Shown: positions 1 through 6,439 of the stretch, one piece after another
Layout: each line of letters begins with the position of its first letter
Position numbering within the stretch: position 1 is the stretch's first letter
DNA from: Methanomassiliicoccales archaeon
Lineage (GTDB): Archaea; Thermoplasmatota; Thermoplasmata; SG8-5
DNA: 10,257 bases
Direction of reading: 5' to 3'
NCBI GenBank assembly: GCA_030636255.1
Contig: DAOVXH010000046.1
Location: 1 to 10,257 of the forward strand
Program-made: the position numbers and the translations under genes
The notes under the pieces: model-generated
The model's input: the letters and a program-made list of their open reading frames with translations, nothing else
The model's database searches: none
Told to the model about the DNA's origin: nothing

Positions 1-177
1 AAGGAGTCAGCAAAATTACTGGCCCAGGACCATGAATTCATAAATCGCCAATCAGATATGGGCATTGAGGGATTGAGAACTGCAAAGCAAAGATATCATC
101 CCCATCACATGGTAGAGGTTCATCACATAGCATCCAGTTGTGGGGAGATTGAAGAAAAAGGGCCAGCAATTTATTAG
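1..177 (+). CDS. C-terminal fragment of an unrecognised protein (5' end off-window)
   Basis: Frame +1 is open from the left edge to a TAG at 175-177, giving 58 residues. The other two plus-strand frames are closed by stops within about the first 45 bases. The peptide is hydrophilic and histidine-rich (HPHHMVEVHHI) and contains one Cys. I do not recognise the family and see no domain. Its stop lies 4 nt before the stop of the convergent zinc-ribbon gene, which is a normal arrangement for two real gene ends. Codon use (AGA, ATA, GCA, CCA) resembles that of the neighbouring genes. A chance open frame of this length is possible, so the call is tentative. Confidence 0.45.
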   Translation, partial: KESAKLLAQDHEFINRQSDMGIEGLRTAKQRYHPHHMVEVHHIASSCGEIEEKGPAIY

Positions 178-181
178 TGTT

Positions 182-433
182 TCAGTACAAATCCCGTTTA
201 CAAGAGGCGCAGATGGTCTTTGTTTCCTTTCCGCATTTGCTGCATTTACCTGCCATGAACTTTTCTTCAACAGGTGCAGAACAACATTGGGAAACTGCAT
301 TCACCATGTGGCCGCAATATTTGCAAGGGTGCTGTTTCTGCTTCTTGCCCACCACCATTTTATTGTAGATGAAAAGGCCCAAATAAAGTGCAATAAGTAT
401 GACTGCCAGTATTATGAGGTAAGTGCATACCAT
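182..433 (-). CDS. Small membrane-anchored double zinc-ribbon protein
   Basis: An 83-residue protein with one N-terminal membrane segment (about residues 4-24, very rich in Leu/Ile/Val). A basic stretch follows (GKKQKQ), then a Cys-rich domain. The cysteines fall in pairs: C37/C40 with C50/C51, and C64/C67 with C75/C78, which suggests two zinc ribbons. The positive charges after the membrane segment suggest that the zinc domain faces the cytoplasm. I chose the ATG at 433 because it has a good ribosome-binding site (GAAGG at 445-441, 7-nt spacer) and puts the membrane segment at the N-terminus. The frame stays open upstream to a TTG at 619, with ATGs at 517 and 499 that lack convincing ribosome-binding sites. 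The gene is transcribed away from the hydrogenase operon. Its function is unknown; anchored zinc ribbons are common in archaea and could bind nucleic acid or protein. Confidence 0.72.
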   Translation of the reverse strand: MVCTYLIILAVILIALYLGLFIYNKMVVGKKQKQHPCKYCGHMVNAVSQCCSAPVEEKFMAGKCSKCGKETKTICASCKRDLY

Positions 434-574
434 GTCATTTCCTTCTGTCTCGGTTTGTAGCGGATTGTTTGTCAAAAGTCCGATAATGCCTTCACCCATG
501 CAATTCAGGATACTCATAGTACCTAAAAATGCTTTCCCTGACTCAGAAAGTGAAATATTTTTATCAATCGAGGG

Positions 575-588
575 GTAAATCTTAATTA
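575..588 (+). promoter_or_regulatory. Candidate BRE and TATA box of the hydrogenase-maturation operon
   Basis: GTAAAT at 575-580 fits the archaeal BRE pattern RNWAAW. CTTAATTA follows at once at 581-588 and resembles the box A consensus YTTATATA. Transcription would start about 25 nt downstream, near 610, leaving a leader of about 40 nt before the ATG at 652. A second AT-rich stretch at 591-600 is an alternative. The call rests on sequence pattern and position alone. Confidence 0.5.
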
Positions 589-600
589 ACAACTTATTAT

Positions 601-614
601 TACGCGTCTGCGTA
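601..614. repeat. Short inverted repeat at the predicted transcription start of the hydrogenase operon
   Basis: TACGC (601-605) and GCGTA (610-614) are perfect inverted arms around a 4-nt GTCT centre. This GC-rich element lies in AT-rich DNA, about 20 bases after the TATA candidate, where archaeal repressors often bind. Arms of 5 bp can arise by chance, so a role as an operator is only a suggestion. Confidence 0.35.
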
Positions 615-651
615 GGCAAACAATTATGTCTACAAAACCGGAGATGCCATA

Positions 652-1080
652 ATGTTTGAAAAACTGGTTACATGGTCAAGGGTCAAATCCCCGTGGGTTT
701 ATCATCTTAACAGCGGTAGCTGCAATGGTTGCGATATTGAGATCTTAGCAGCATTGATGCCCAGGTTCGATGCAGAGAGATTTGGAGTACTGCTCCAGGG
801 AACTCCCAGACATGCGGATGTTGTAGTTGCAACAGGCCCAGTGACCGAGCAATTGAAAGAGAAAGTAATCAGGTGCTATGAACAGGTTCCAGAACCAAAG
901 TTCGTAGTTGCTGTGGGCCAATGTGCCATATCTGGTGCCATTTTTGATGGTTCATACTGCACCCATGGTGGCATAGACAAGATAATTCCAGTGAATGCTT
1001 ATGTTCCAGGCTGCCCACCTAAGCCAGAAGCGATTCTGGATGGTGTGGTAAAGCTTCTTACAAGTTTGACGGAGGGATAG
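652..1080 (+). CDS. echC: Group 4 [NiFe] hydrogenase small subunit (EchC/MbhJ-like)
   Basis: This 142-residue protein is the electron-transfer small subunit, related to NuoB (PSST) of complex I. It carries one [4Fe-4S] cluster next to the [NiFe] site and passes electrons to the ferredoxin subunit. The four expected ligands are visible: C24 and C27 in GSCNGCDIEI, C91 in VAVGQC, and C121 in VPGCPPKPEAI. The lack of the long C-terminal part that binds extra clusters in uptake hydrogenases, and the length near 140, are typical of Ech/Mbh enzymes. The ATG at 652 has GGAG at 640-643, 8 nt upstream. It is the first gene of the operon; Ech operons usually begin with the membrane subunits EchA and EchB, which are absent here. 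The choice between Ech and Mbh names is tentative. Confidence 0.93.
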   Translation: MFEKLVTWSRVKSPWVYHLNSGSCNGCDIEILAALMPRFDAERFGVLLQGTPRHADVVVATGPVTEQLKEKVIRCYEQVPEPKFVVAVGQCAISGAIFDGSYCTHGGIDKIIPVNAYVPGCPPKPEAILDGVVKLLTSLTEG

Positions 1081-1081
1081 T

Positions 1082-1540
1082 ATGGCTGACCAAGTTTTAG
1101 ACAGAGTTAAATCAAGCCTTGGGCCAATTGCCCTGGCTATTGAAAATCCAAGACTTCATAGAATTTATGCCACCGTGCCCAGAGAAAAAATAGTAGATGC
1201 GGTTCAGGCATTACACAAGGAATTTGATACCAGGTACATATGTGTGATAGGAGCTAGAGATACTGGCGATGATATTGAATTGGTTTATCCATTTGCACTT
1301 GAAAAAGAAGAGAGATTAATAGTTCTCAAGACACTGGTTCCAAAGAGCGACCTAAATATAGACACAATATCCGAGGTCATACCCGGTGCAGTTCTTTACG
1401 AAAGAGAAGCTTTCGAAATGCTGGGTGTCAATTTCCGTGGCCATCCACAGATGGATATCCTATTCCTTCCAGAGACCTGGGGCGAAAAAGGAAACCCATT
1501 GAGAAAAGATTGGGTTGACCCAAGAAAGGGAGGTGCTTGA
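1082..1540 (+). CDS. echD: Hydrogenase 30-kDa subunit (NuoC-like, EchD/MbhK-like)
   Basis: A 152-residue member of the complex I 30-kDa subunit family, a cofactor-free structural part of the peripheral arm. The family signature is clear at residues 107-122 (ERExFEMLGVNFRGHP pattern), followed by LFLPETW and the NPLRKDW stretch at 138-144. The invariant Asp of the bacterial signature is Glu112 here. The N-terminal half is the less conserved ferredoxin-like fold of the family. The start at 1082 follows the echC stop by 1 nt and has GGAGGG at 1071-1076, inside the end of echC, which points to translational coupling. In some hydrogenases (HycE) this domain is fused to the large subunit; here it is separate. 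Confidence 0.88.
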   Translation: MADQVLDRVKSSLGPIALAIENPRLHRIYATVPREKIVDAVQALHKEFDTRYICVIGARDTGDDIELVYPFALEKEERLIVLKTLVPKSDLNIDTISEVIPGAVLYEREAFEMLGVNFRGHPQMDILFLPETWGEKGNPLRKDWVDPRKGGA

Positions 1541-1541
1541 T

Positions 1542-2723
1542 ATGGCAGAAGTTACAATTCCAATAGGCCCAATACATCCAGCACTTAAAGAACCAGAAAG
1601 ATTTATGATAACAGTTGAAGGTGAAACTGTTGTTGCTGCAGATGTAAGAATTGGCCACATTCATCGAGGAATCGAGAAACTGGCCGAGTCCAAGTCCTAT
1701 ATCCAGAACCTCTACCTTACAGAGAGAATTTGTGGAATATGCTCATTCACCCACACAACAAATTTCAGTCAGGCTACCGAGGAGATTCTCGGCACCGAGG
1801 TTCCCAAGAGAGGCATTTACCTTCGAACCATTGTTAATGAGCTTGAAAGAATTCACAGCCATTTGCTGTGGGTTGGTGTTGCTGGCCATGAGATGGGCTT
1901 TGATACCCTATTCATGTACTCCTGGGATGACCGTGAGATAGTTCAGGATATTTTGGAAATCATCACTGGAAATCGTGTAAACTATGCCTACAACACAATT
2001 GGTGGAGTAAGGCGTGACATGTCACCAGACATAGCACAGAAAACTCTGAAGGCAATGGACAAGCTTGAAGCTGCAATGCAGAAATATGTTGATATTGGCC
2101 TAAATGAGGACACAATCCTGAAAAGAACCCAGGGCGTTGGTGTGCTGAAACCGGCAGATGCCAGGCGTTTAACTGCGGTTGGTCCAAGGCTCAGGGCATC
2201 CGGCATAAAGTATGATGTTAGAAAGGCAGACCCACATGCAGCATATGACGAAGTGCCATTTGATGTTATTACCTCAGACACCCACGATGTTCATGGCCAG
2301 TACGTGGTAAGGGCATTGGAAACTATTGAGTCCATCAAGATGGTTAGATGGCTGGTGAAGAATCTTCCAAAGGGCGAATATAGGGTTAAGACTCCAAGAA
2401 AAGTGCCAGAGGGCGAGGCATTCTCCCGTACTGAAGCACCAAGGGGTGAGGATATTCACTGGCTCAGGGCCAATGGAACTGACAAGCCAGAGCGTTTGAA
2501 GATAAGGGCGCCAACTTATGCCAATATCATGAACGTAGCTTTCAATCTCAAGGGAGCACATATCGCAGACGTACCAATGATAGTTGCTGGCATAGATCCG
2601 TGCATGGGCTGCATGGACCGTGTAATAATAATTGATGTTGATAAGAAAACTCAAACTGTGACAGATGAAGCTGGCCTGTGGAAGTTTGCCAATGATTGGT
2701 ATGCACAGGGGGGAAAGAAATGA
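1542..2723 (+). CDS. echE: Group 4 [NiFe] hydrogenase large (catalytic) subunit (EchE/MbhL-like)
   Basis: A 393-residue catalytic subunit related to NuoD. All four cysteine ligands of the Ni-Fe centre are present: C64 and C67 in ERICGICSFTH, and C354 and C357 in DPCMGCMDR. It should therefore be a true hydrogenase and not a complex I 49-kDa subunit, which has lost these. The 33 residues after R360 (beginning VIIIDVDKK) match in size and style the C-terminal peptide that HycI removes from E. coli HycE after an Arg. A HycI-type protease gene lies nearby, so this is probably a pro-form. The start at 1542 is chosen over an in-frame TTG at 1515 because GGGAGGTG at 1528-1535 sits just upstream and the protein then begins MAEVTIPIGPIHPAL, as in the family. 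The start lies 1 nt after the echD stop. Confidence 0.95.
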   Translation: MAEVTIPIGPIHPALKEPERFMITVEGETVVAADVRIGHIHRGIEKLAESKSYIQNLYLTERICGICSFTHTTNFSQATEEILGTEVPKRGIYLRTIVNELERIHSHLLWVGVAGHEMGFDTLFMYSWDDREIVQDILEIITGNRVNYAYNTIGGVRRDMSPDIAQKTLKAMDKLEAAMQKYVDIGLNEDTILKRTQGVGVLKPADARRLTAVGPRLRASGIKYDVRKADPHAAYDEVPFDVITSDTHDVHGQYVVRALETIESIKMVRWLVKNLPKGEYRVKTPRKVPEGEAFSRTEAPRGEDIHWLRANGTDKPERLKIRAPTYANIMNVAFNLKGAHIADVPMIVAGIDPCMGCMDRVIIIDVDKKTQTVTDEAGLWKFANDWYAQGGKK

Positions 2724-3076
2724 GCAGACCAGGCTATATGATTCCAATGCTCCTGGGCAAGTTGACCAAGAAGCCAGTCACAGTAATGTATCCATATGAG
2801 AAGCTTGAACCATTCAAGGACATCCGTGCCAAAATAAAGTTTGACACTAATCTGTGCATTGGCTGTGGTATTTGCGCCAAGGACTGTCCGTCTGGTGCAT
2901 GCTACATGGTGGACATTCCAAAACCGGTGGACAAGAAGAAAAAGACCCCACACTTCGACCTGGACATGTGCACTTTCTGTGGGCAATGCGAGGAATCCTG
3001 CCCAAAGGATGCAATCAAGCTTACTGATGAATATGAATTGGCGCATTTCAAGCGCGGCGAACTAATCATCAAGTAA
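2720..3076 (+). CDS. echF: Hydrogenase ferredoxin subunit with two [4Fe-4S] clusters (EchF/MbhN/NuoI-like)
   Basis: A 118-residue polyferredoxin subunit that links the small subunit to a soluble ferredoxin. Two complete CxxCxxCxxxCP motifs are present: C46-C49-C52-C56 and C84-C87-C90-C94. The N-terminal stretch with YPYEKLEPF and the spacing between the motifs fit the NuoI/EchF family better than a free ferredoxin. The ATG at 2720 overlaps the echE stop by 4 nt (ATGA) and has a run of G at 2708-2713, so translation is probably coupled. An in-frame start at 2696 would lie inside echE and is not needed. This is the last structural hydrogenase gene in the window. Confidence 0.92.
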   Translation: MSRPGYMIPMLLGKLTKKPVTVMYPYEKLEPFKDIRAKIKFDTNLCIGCGICAKDCPSGACYMVDIPKPVDKKKKTPHFDLDMCTFCGQCEESCPKDAIKLTDEYELAHFKRGELIIK

Positions 3077-3098
3077 CTTCGGCATAAAGGCTGATATT

Positions 3099-3584
3099 AT
3101 GATAAACATATCTGAAGGCTTAAAATCAATTACAAAAGAGAGTAAGCCAGTCATCATAGGAATGGGTAATGATATTAATGCAGACGATGGCATAGCCCCC
3201 CACATAATCAGAGAACTTGGAGAGCTCAAGTTCTTCATCACACTGGATGTTGGAACATTACCAGAGAATTTCACTAAAAAAATTGCTGAAATGTGTCCCA
3301 GTCACATAATAATCCTTGATGCGGCAATGATTGAAGGCCAGCCAGGAACCACCGAAATTGTGGAACCAGGCATAGTTGACGAGGTAATTTTCACCACCCA
3401 CCACATACCATTGAGTTATACTATCCAGCGGCTCAAAGCAATGTGCGGTGCAGAGGTAATAATTATAGGCATAAAGCCAAAAATACTGGATACTGGCATG
3501 CCAATGACTCCGGCGGTTGTTGAGGCCGGAGATGAGATTGTTCAGTTGTTCAAAGAATTGGACAAAAAACTTAATACTGACTAG
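3099..3584 (+). CDS. hycI: Hydrogenase maturation endopeptidase, HycI type
   Basis: This 161-residue protein is a nickel-sensing endoprotease that cleaves the C-terminal tail of the hydrogenase large subunit once the Ni-Fe centre is loaded. The family motif GMGNDINADDG (21-31) and the three nickel-contacting residues of E. coli HycI (D16, D62, H90) line up with D30, D74 (in ILDAA) and H101 (in TTHHIPLSY). The segment after the His (GAEVIIIGIKPKI, then MPMT) also resembles HycI more than the HyaD/HybD proteases of uptake hydrogenases. The start at 3099 has only a modest ribosome-binding site (AAAGG at 3086-3090). Its likely substrate is the large subunit at 1542-2723. Confidence 0.92.
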   Translation: MINISEGLKSITKESKPVIIGMGNDINADDGIAPHIIRELGELKFFITLDVGTLPENFTKKIAEMCPSHIIILDAAMIEGQPGTTEIVEPGIVDEVIFTTHHIPLSYTIQRLKAMCGAEVIIIGIKPKILDTGMPMTPAVVEAGDEIVQLFKELDKKLNTD

Positions 3585-3604
3585 AATTTATGAGGATTGA
3601 TACT

Positions 3605-4255
3605 ATGCACATGACATGCGACGTGGAACTGGGTGCCGACATACTGGCTGCCAATAAACGAATAGCCGAGGACAATGCTGCTCTATTGAAGAAGCACAAT
3701 GTTCGGGCATATGATTTTCTGGGGGCAATAGGCTCTGGAAAAACACTTCTGATAGAGAAGCTGGCTGATATTTTACATGCCAGAGGATTGAAATGTGCCG
3801 CAATTGCCGGAGATGTAACAGGCGATGATGACTACAAGCGGTTCAAGGCCCACGGAATGCAGGTTGTGAACGTTAACACAGGAAAAGAATGCCATCTGGA
3901 CGCCCACATGGTGGACCATGCCATAAGCCACCTGGATCTGGAAAATATTGATGTATTATTCATTGAAAATGTTGGCAATTTGATTTGTCCGGCAGATTTT
4001 CCATTGGGCAGTGAGAAGCAGGTCACCATTGTTTCTGTCACCGAGGGCGATGACATGGTAAGGAAGCATCCAATCCTAATGGGCTGCTCTGATATCATCG
4101 TGGTGAACAAGATGGGCCTGGCAGAGATAATGGAAATTGACCCTGAGATTTTGAAAAAGGACGCAGCAGCAATAAATCCACATGTGCCAGTCATATTCAC
4201 CGATGCCAGGAAAGAAACAGGCTTGAACGAACTCCTTGAGGCATTCGGCCTGTGA
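3605..4255 (+). CDS. hypB: Hydrogenase nickel-incorporation GTPase HypB
   Basis: This 216-residue SIMIBI-class GTPase inserts nickel into the large subunit together with HypA. Seen in the sequence: a P-loop GAIGSGKT (40-47), the metal-site residues C96-H97 in GKECHLDAH and C128 in NLICPAD, and ENVGN as Walker B. The NKxD guanine-specificity motif is instead NKMG (168-171), an unusual change. No N-terminal CxxCGC or His-rich nickel-store region is present, as is usual in archaea. I chose the ATG at 3605 over the in-frame ATG at 3590. GAGG at 3592-3595 lies 9 nt before 3605, the 3590 start has no ribosome-binding site, and archaeal HypB proteins such as that of Methanocaldococcus jannaschii begin MH. 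Confidence 0.93.
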   Translation: MHMTCDVELGADILAANKRIAEDNAALLKKHNVRAYDFLGAIGSGKTLLIEKLADILHARGLKCAAIAGDVTGDDDYKRFKAHGMQVVNVNTGKECHLDAHMVDHAISHLDLENIDVLFIENVGNLICPADFPLGSEKQVTIVSVTEGDDMVRKHPILMGCSDIIVVNKMGLAEIMEIDPEILKKDAAAINPHVPVIFTDARKETGLNELLEAFGL

Positions 4256-4261
4256 GGTTCC

Positions 4262-6439
4262 ATGCCGAAAATAATTATCCAGGGAATAGTTCAAGGTGTA
4301 GGGTTCCGTCCTACTGTCTACCGGGTGGCTAAAAAGCTGGGACTCAAAGGTCATGTTCTGAACACCGGCTCCAATGTTGAAGTTATTATTAATGGAAATC
4401 CAGATATTTTCATGGACGCGCTGAAAGAATCACTCCCGCCGCTTGCCAGAATTGATGATTATTCAATGGAAGAATCCACCGAGCCAGACTCTGAATTTCA
4501 AATAATTCAAAGCAGTACCGGAAACAGGAATTCTCCGCTTCCGCCGGACGCTGCAATATGTCCAGACTGTCTGGAAGAACTATTTCAGCCAGGCAACAGG
4601 GAAAAATTTCCCTTTATAAACTGCACAAATTGTGGCGCTCGATTTTCAGTAATTTACGATATGCCATATGATAGACCAAAAACATCAATGGACGACTTTC
4701 CAATGTGCCAGTCCTGCAAGGCAGAGTATGAGAATCCAGAAGACCGCAGGTTCCATGCACAGACAACATCATGTCCAGACTGCGGTCCCAGATACAGGTT
4801 GGAGGGTGTCCCTACCAATGACCAGATAGGGATGTTTGCCACAGGTGTGGATGCAGGAAAAATAGGTGCAATAAAGTCCTGGGGCGGGACACATATTGTT
4901 TGTTTACCGGAAAACATTGATTATTTGCGAAGCAAGTTCAATCGGAGCCAGAAGCCTTTGGCTGTCATGGTAAAGGACATTGAAACGGCCAGGAAATATG
5001 CTGAAATCTCCCACCACGAAGAAACCTTGTTGAAAAGCACAGCCAGACCTATTGTTTTGGTTGATAAGAAATCTGATTATTTGAATGACACAGCACCGGG
5101 CCTGGACAAGGTTGGAATTTACCTGCCATATAGCGGCCTTCATCACCTGTTATTTGACAACCTGGAGCATGACGCAGTAATCATGACATCTGGCAATCTT
5201 CCTGGGGAGCCAATGGCTGTGACAGATGAAGAAATTATGGCTTTGAACGCAGATATTTTCCTAATTCACAATCGCCGAGTAATTAATCGAGTGGACGACT
5301 CGGTTATCATTCCGTACAAGAACAGCCAGTTCTTTGTAAGAAAGTCCAGGGGCTATGTTCCTGAGCCGTTAAATCTGCCACATGACAGGACACTTGTGGC
5401 TGTGGGGGCAGATATGAACAATACAGGAGCTATTAGTATTGCTGGCAAGGCCATTCAAACACAGCATATTGGCGACATCAACCAGTATGACACATCAGTC
5501 TTCCTGGAAGAGGCGTTAAAGCATCTATTGCGCCTTTATGGCATTTCCCGGCCAGACGCAGTAATTACAGACATGCATCCGAAATATTCCAGCCGGGGAG
5601 TCGGGAAACGATTAGCCGAAGAATGGGATGTGCCAGTTATTGAAATTCAGCATCATGCAGCCCATGGTTTTGGCCTTGCAGCAGAGCACGGTCTTGAGGA
5701 ATTGACAGTTCTAGGGTGCGATGGCACTGGTTACGGAACTGACGGCCAGGTATGGGGCGGTGAAATTTTGCAGATTAATAAAGGTCAGTTTGAGCGCACT
5801 GGCCATCTTTCATATATTCCGCTTCTTGGAGGCGATAAAGCGGTTGAGGACCCAAGAAGATTGGTATTTGCCATAACACAAATGTTAGGCACTGGCCAGC
5901 CATATTTTACAGGCCAGGAAGCAGATGTTTTGGCACAAATCATGGACTCCAGCGCGAAGACCAGCAGCACAGGTCGTGTTCTGGATGCCCTGGCATGCTG
6001 GTTGGGCATATGCCAGACAATGACTTACGATGGAGAGCCGGCAATGAAGCTTGAACCATACCTGAGAAAAGGAACTGCCAGCTATGATTTTCAGGCCAAG
6101 ATTAACAATGGCATTGTTGACACTGTTGACCTGTTTGGCCAGCTTTATTCAGTATCCGAACCCTCCGGGATTCGGGATAAGCAGGAGATTTCCAATCTGT
6201 CCCGATCATTTGTTGAGGCACTTTTCGAGGGCCTAATAGAAGTTGCCAGTCCATCAGAATCATTGGGCTTCACCGGCGGAGTTTCTTACAATCTCGCAAT
6301 CAATGATATACTTGAGAATAAGCTTGCTAAAAGAGGCGTAAAGCTCATTACCCACAAGCTTGTTCCAAATGGTGACGGGGGCATAAGCTTCGGTCAACTG
6401 GCAGGAGGAGGATACCATGTGTCTAGCAGTTCCAGGTAA
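4262..6439 (+). CDS. hypF: Carbamoyltransferase HypF
   Basis: A 725-residue, full-length HypF (E. coli: 750). It converts carbamoyl phosphate and ATP to a carbamoyl-adenylate and transfers the carbamoyl group to the C-terminal Cys of HypE, the first step to the CN ligands of the active-site iron. Domains in order: acylphosphatase-like (1-85; VQGVGFRP with R16, and N34); zinc-finger region with four CxxC pairs (C100/103, C121/124, C149/152, C171/174); YrdC-like (about 185-370; GGTH, TSGNLPGEPM, KSRGYVPEP); Kae1-like (about 378-715) with metal ligands H464 and H468 in HHAAH, FTGGVSYN (670-677) and NGDGGISFGQ (703-712). The start at 4262 is 6 nt after hypB, with GAGG at 4254-4257. The last 23 nt overlap hypC. 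Its partner HypE is not in the window. Confidence 0.96.
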   Translation: MPKIIIQGIVQGVGFRPTVYRVAKKLGLKGHVLNTGSNVEVIINGNPDIFMDALKESLPPLARIDDYSMEESTEPDSEFQIIQSSTGNRNSPLPPDAAICPDCLEELFQPGNREKFPFINCTNCGARFSVIYDMPYDRPKTSMDDFPMCQSCKAEYENPEDRRFHAQTTSCPDCGPRYRLEGVPTNDQIGMFATGVDAGKIGAIKSWGGTHIVCLPENIDYLRSKFNRSQKPLAVMVKDIETARKYAEISHHEETLLKSTARPIVLVDKKSDYLNDTAPGLDKVGIYLPYSGLHHLLFDNLEHDAVIMTSGNLPGEPMAVTDEEIMALNADIFLIHNRRVINRVDDSVIIPYKNSQFFVRKSRGYVPEPLNLPHDRTLVAVGADMNNTGAISIAGKAIQTQHIGDINQYDTSVFLEEALKHLLRLYGISRPDAVITDMHPKYSSRGVGKRLAEEWDVPVIEIQHHAAHGFGLAAEHGLEELTVLGCDGTGYGTDGQVWGGEILQINKGQFERTGHLSYIPLLGGDKAVEDPRRLVFAITQMLGTGQPYFTGQEADVLAQIMDSSAKTSSTGRVLDALACWLGICQTMTYDGEPAMKLEPYLRKGTASYDFQAKINNGIVDTVDLFGQLYSVSEPSGIRDKQEISNLSRSFVEALFEGLIEVASPSESLGFTGGVSYNLAINDILENKLAKRGVKLITHKLVPNGDGGISFGQLAGGGYHVSSSSR

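Larger units (their letters stand above)
434..651. other. Divergent intergenic region between the zinc-ribbon gene and the hydrogenase operon
   Basis: These 218 bases separate two divergent start codons and hold the promoter of the hydrogenase operon. The AT-rich part at about 549-600 contains a palindromic AAATATTT at 553-560 that could serve as a TATA box for the minus-strand gene, with a predicted start near 530 and a leader of about 100 nt. It also contains the plus-strand TATA candidate at 581-588. No convincing plus-strand gene is visible. Extension of the minus-strand frame to 499, 517 or 619 cannot be excluded. Confidence 0.5.

Noticed and set aside
140..460. Plus-strand open frame of 106 codons across the zinc-ribbon gene
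   Set aside because: It lies opposite the zinc-ribbon gene, whose membrane segment, paired Cys and ribosome-binding site are much more convincing; this frame shows no family features.
434..619. Longer form of the zinc-ribbon protein starting at TTG 619 or ATG 517/499
   Set aside because: None of these starts has a good ribosome-binding site and the added residues show no domain; the ATG at 433 has GAAGG at the right distance.
1515..1541. Upstream TTG start for the large subunit
   Set aside because: It would overlap echD and precede the GGGAGGTG site; ATG 1542 fits the family N-terminus.
1542..2723. Large subunit as a complex I NuoD/FpoD protein
   Set aside because: Both CxxC pairs that bind the Ni-Fe centre are intact and hydrogenase maturation genes follow.
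3590..3604. ATG 3590 as the hypB start
   Set aside because: No ribosome-binding site precedes it, and the GAGG that would serve ATG 3605 lies within it.
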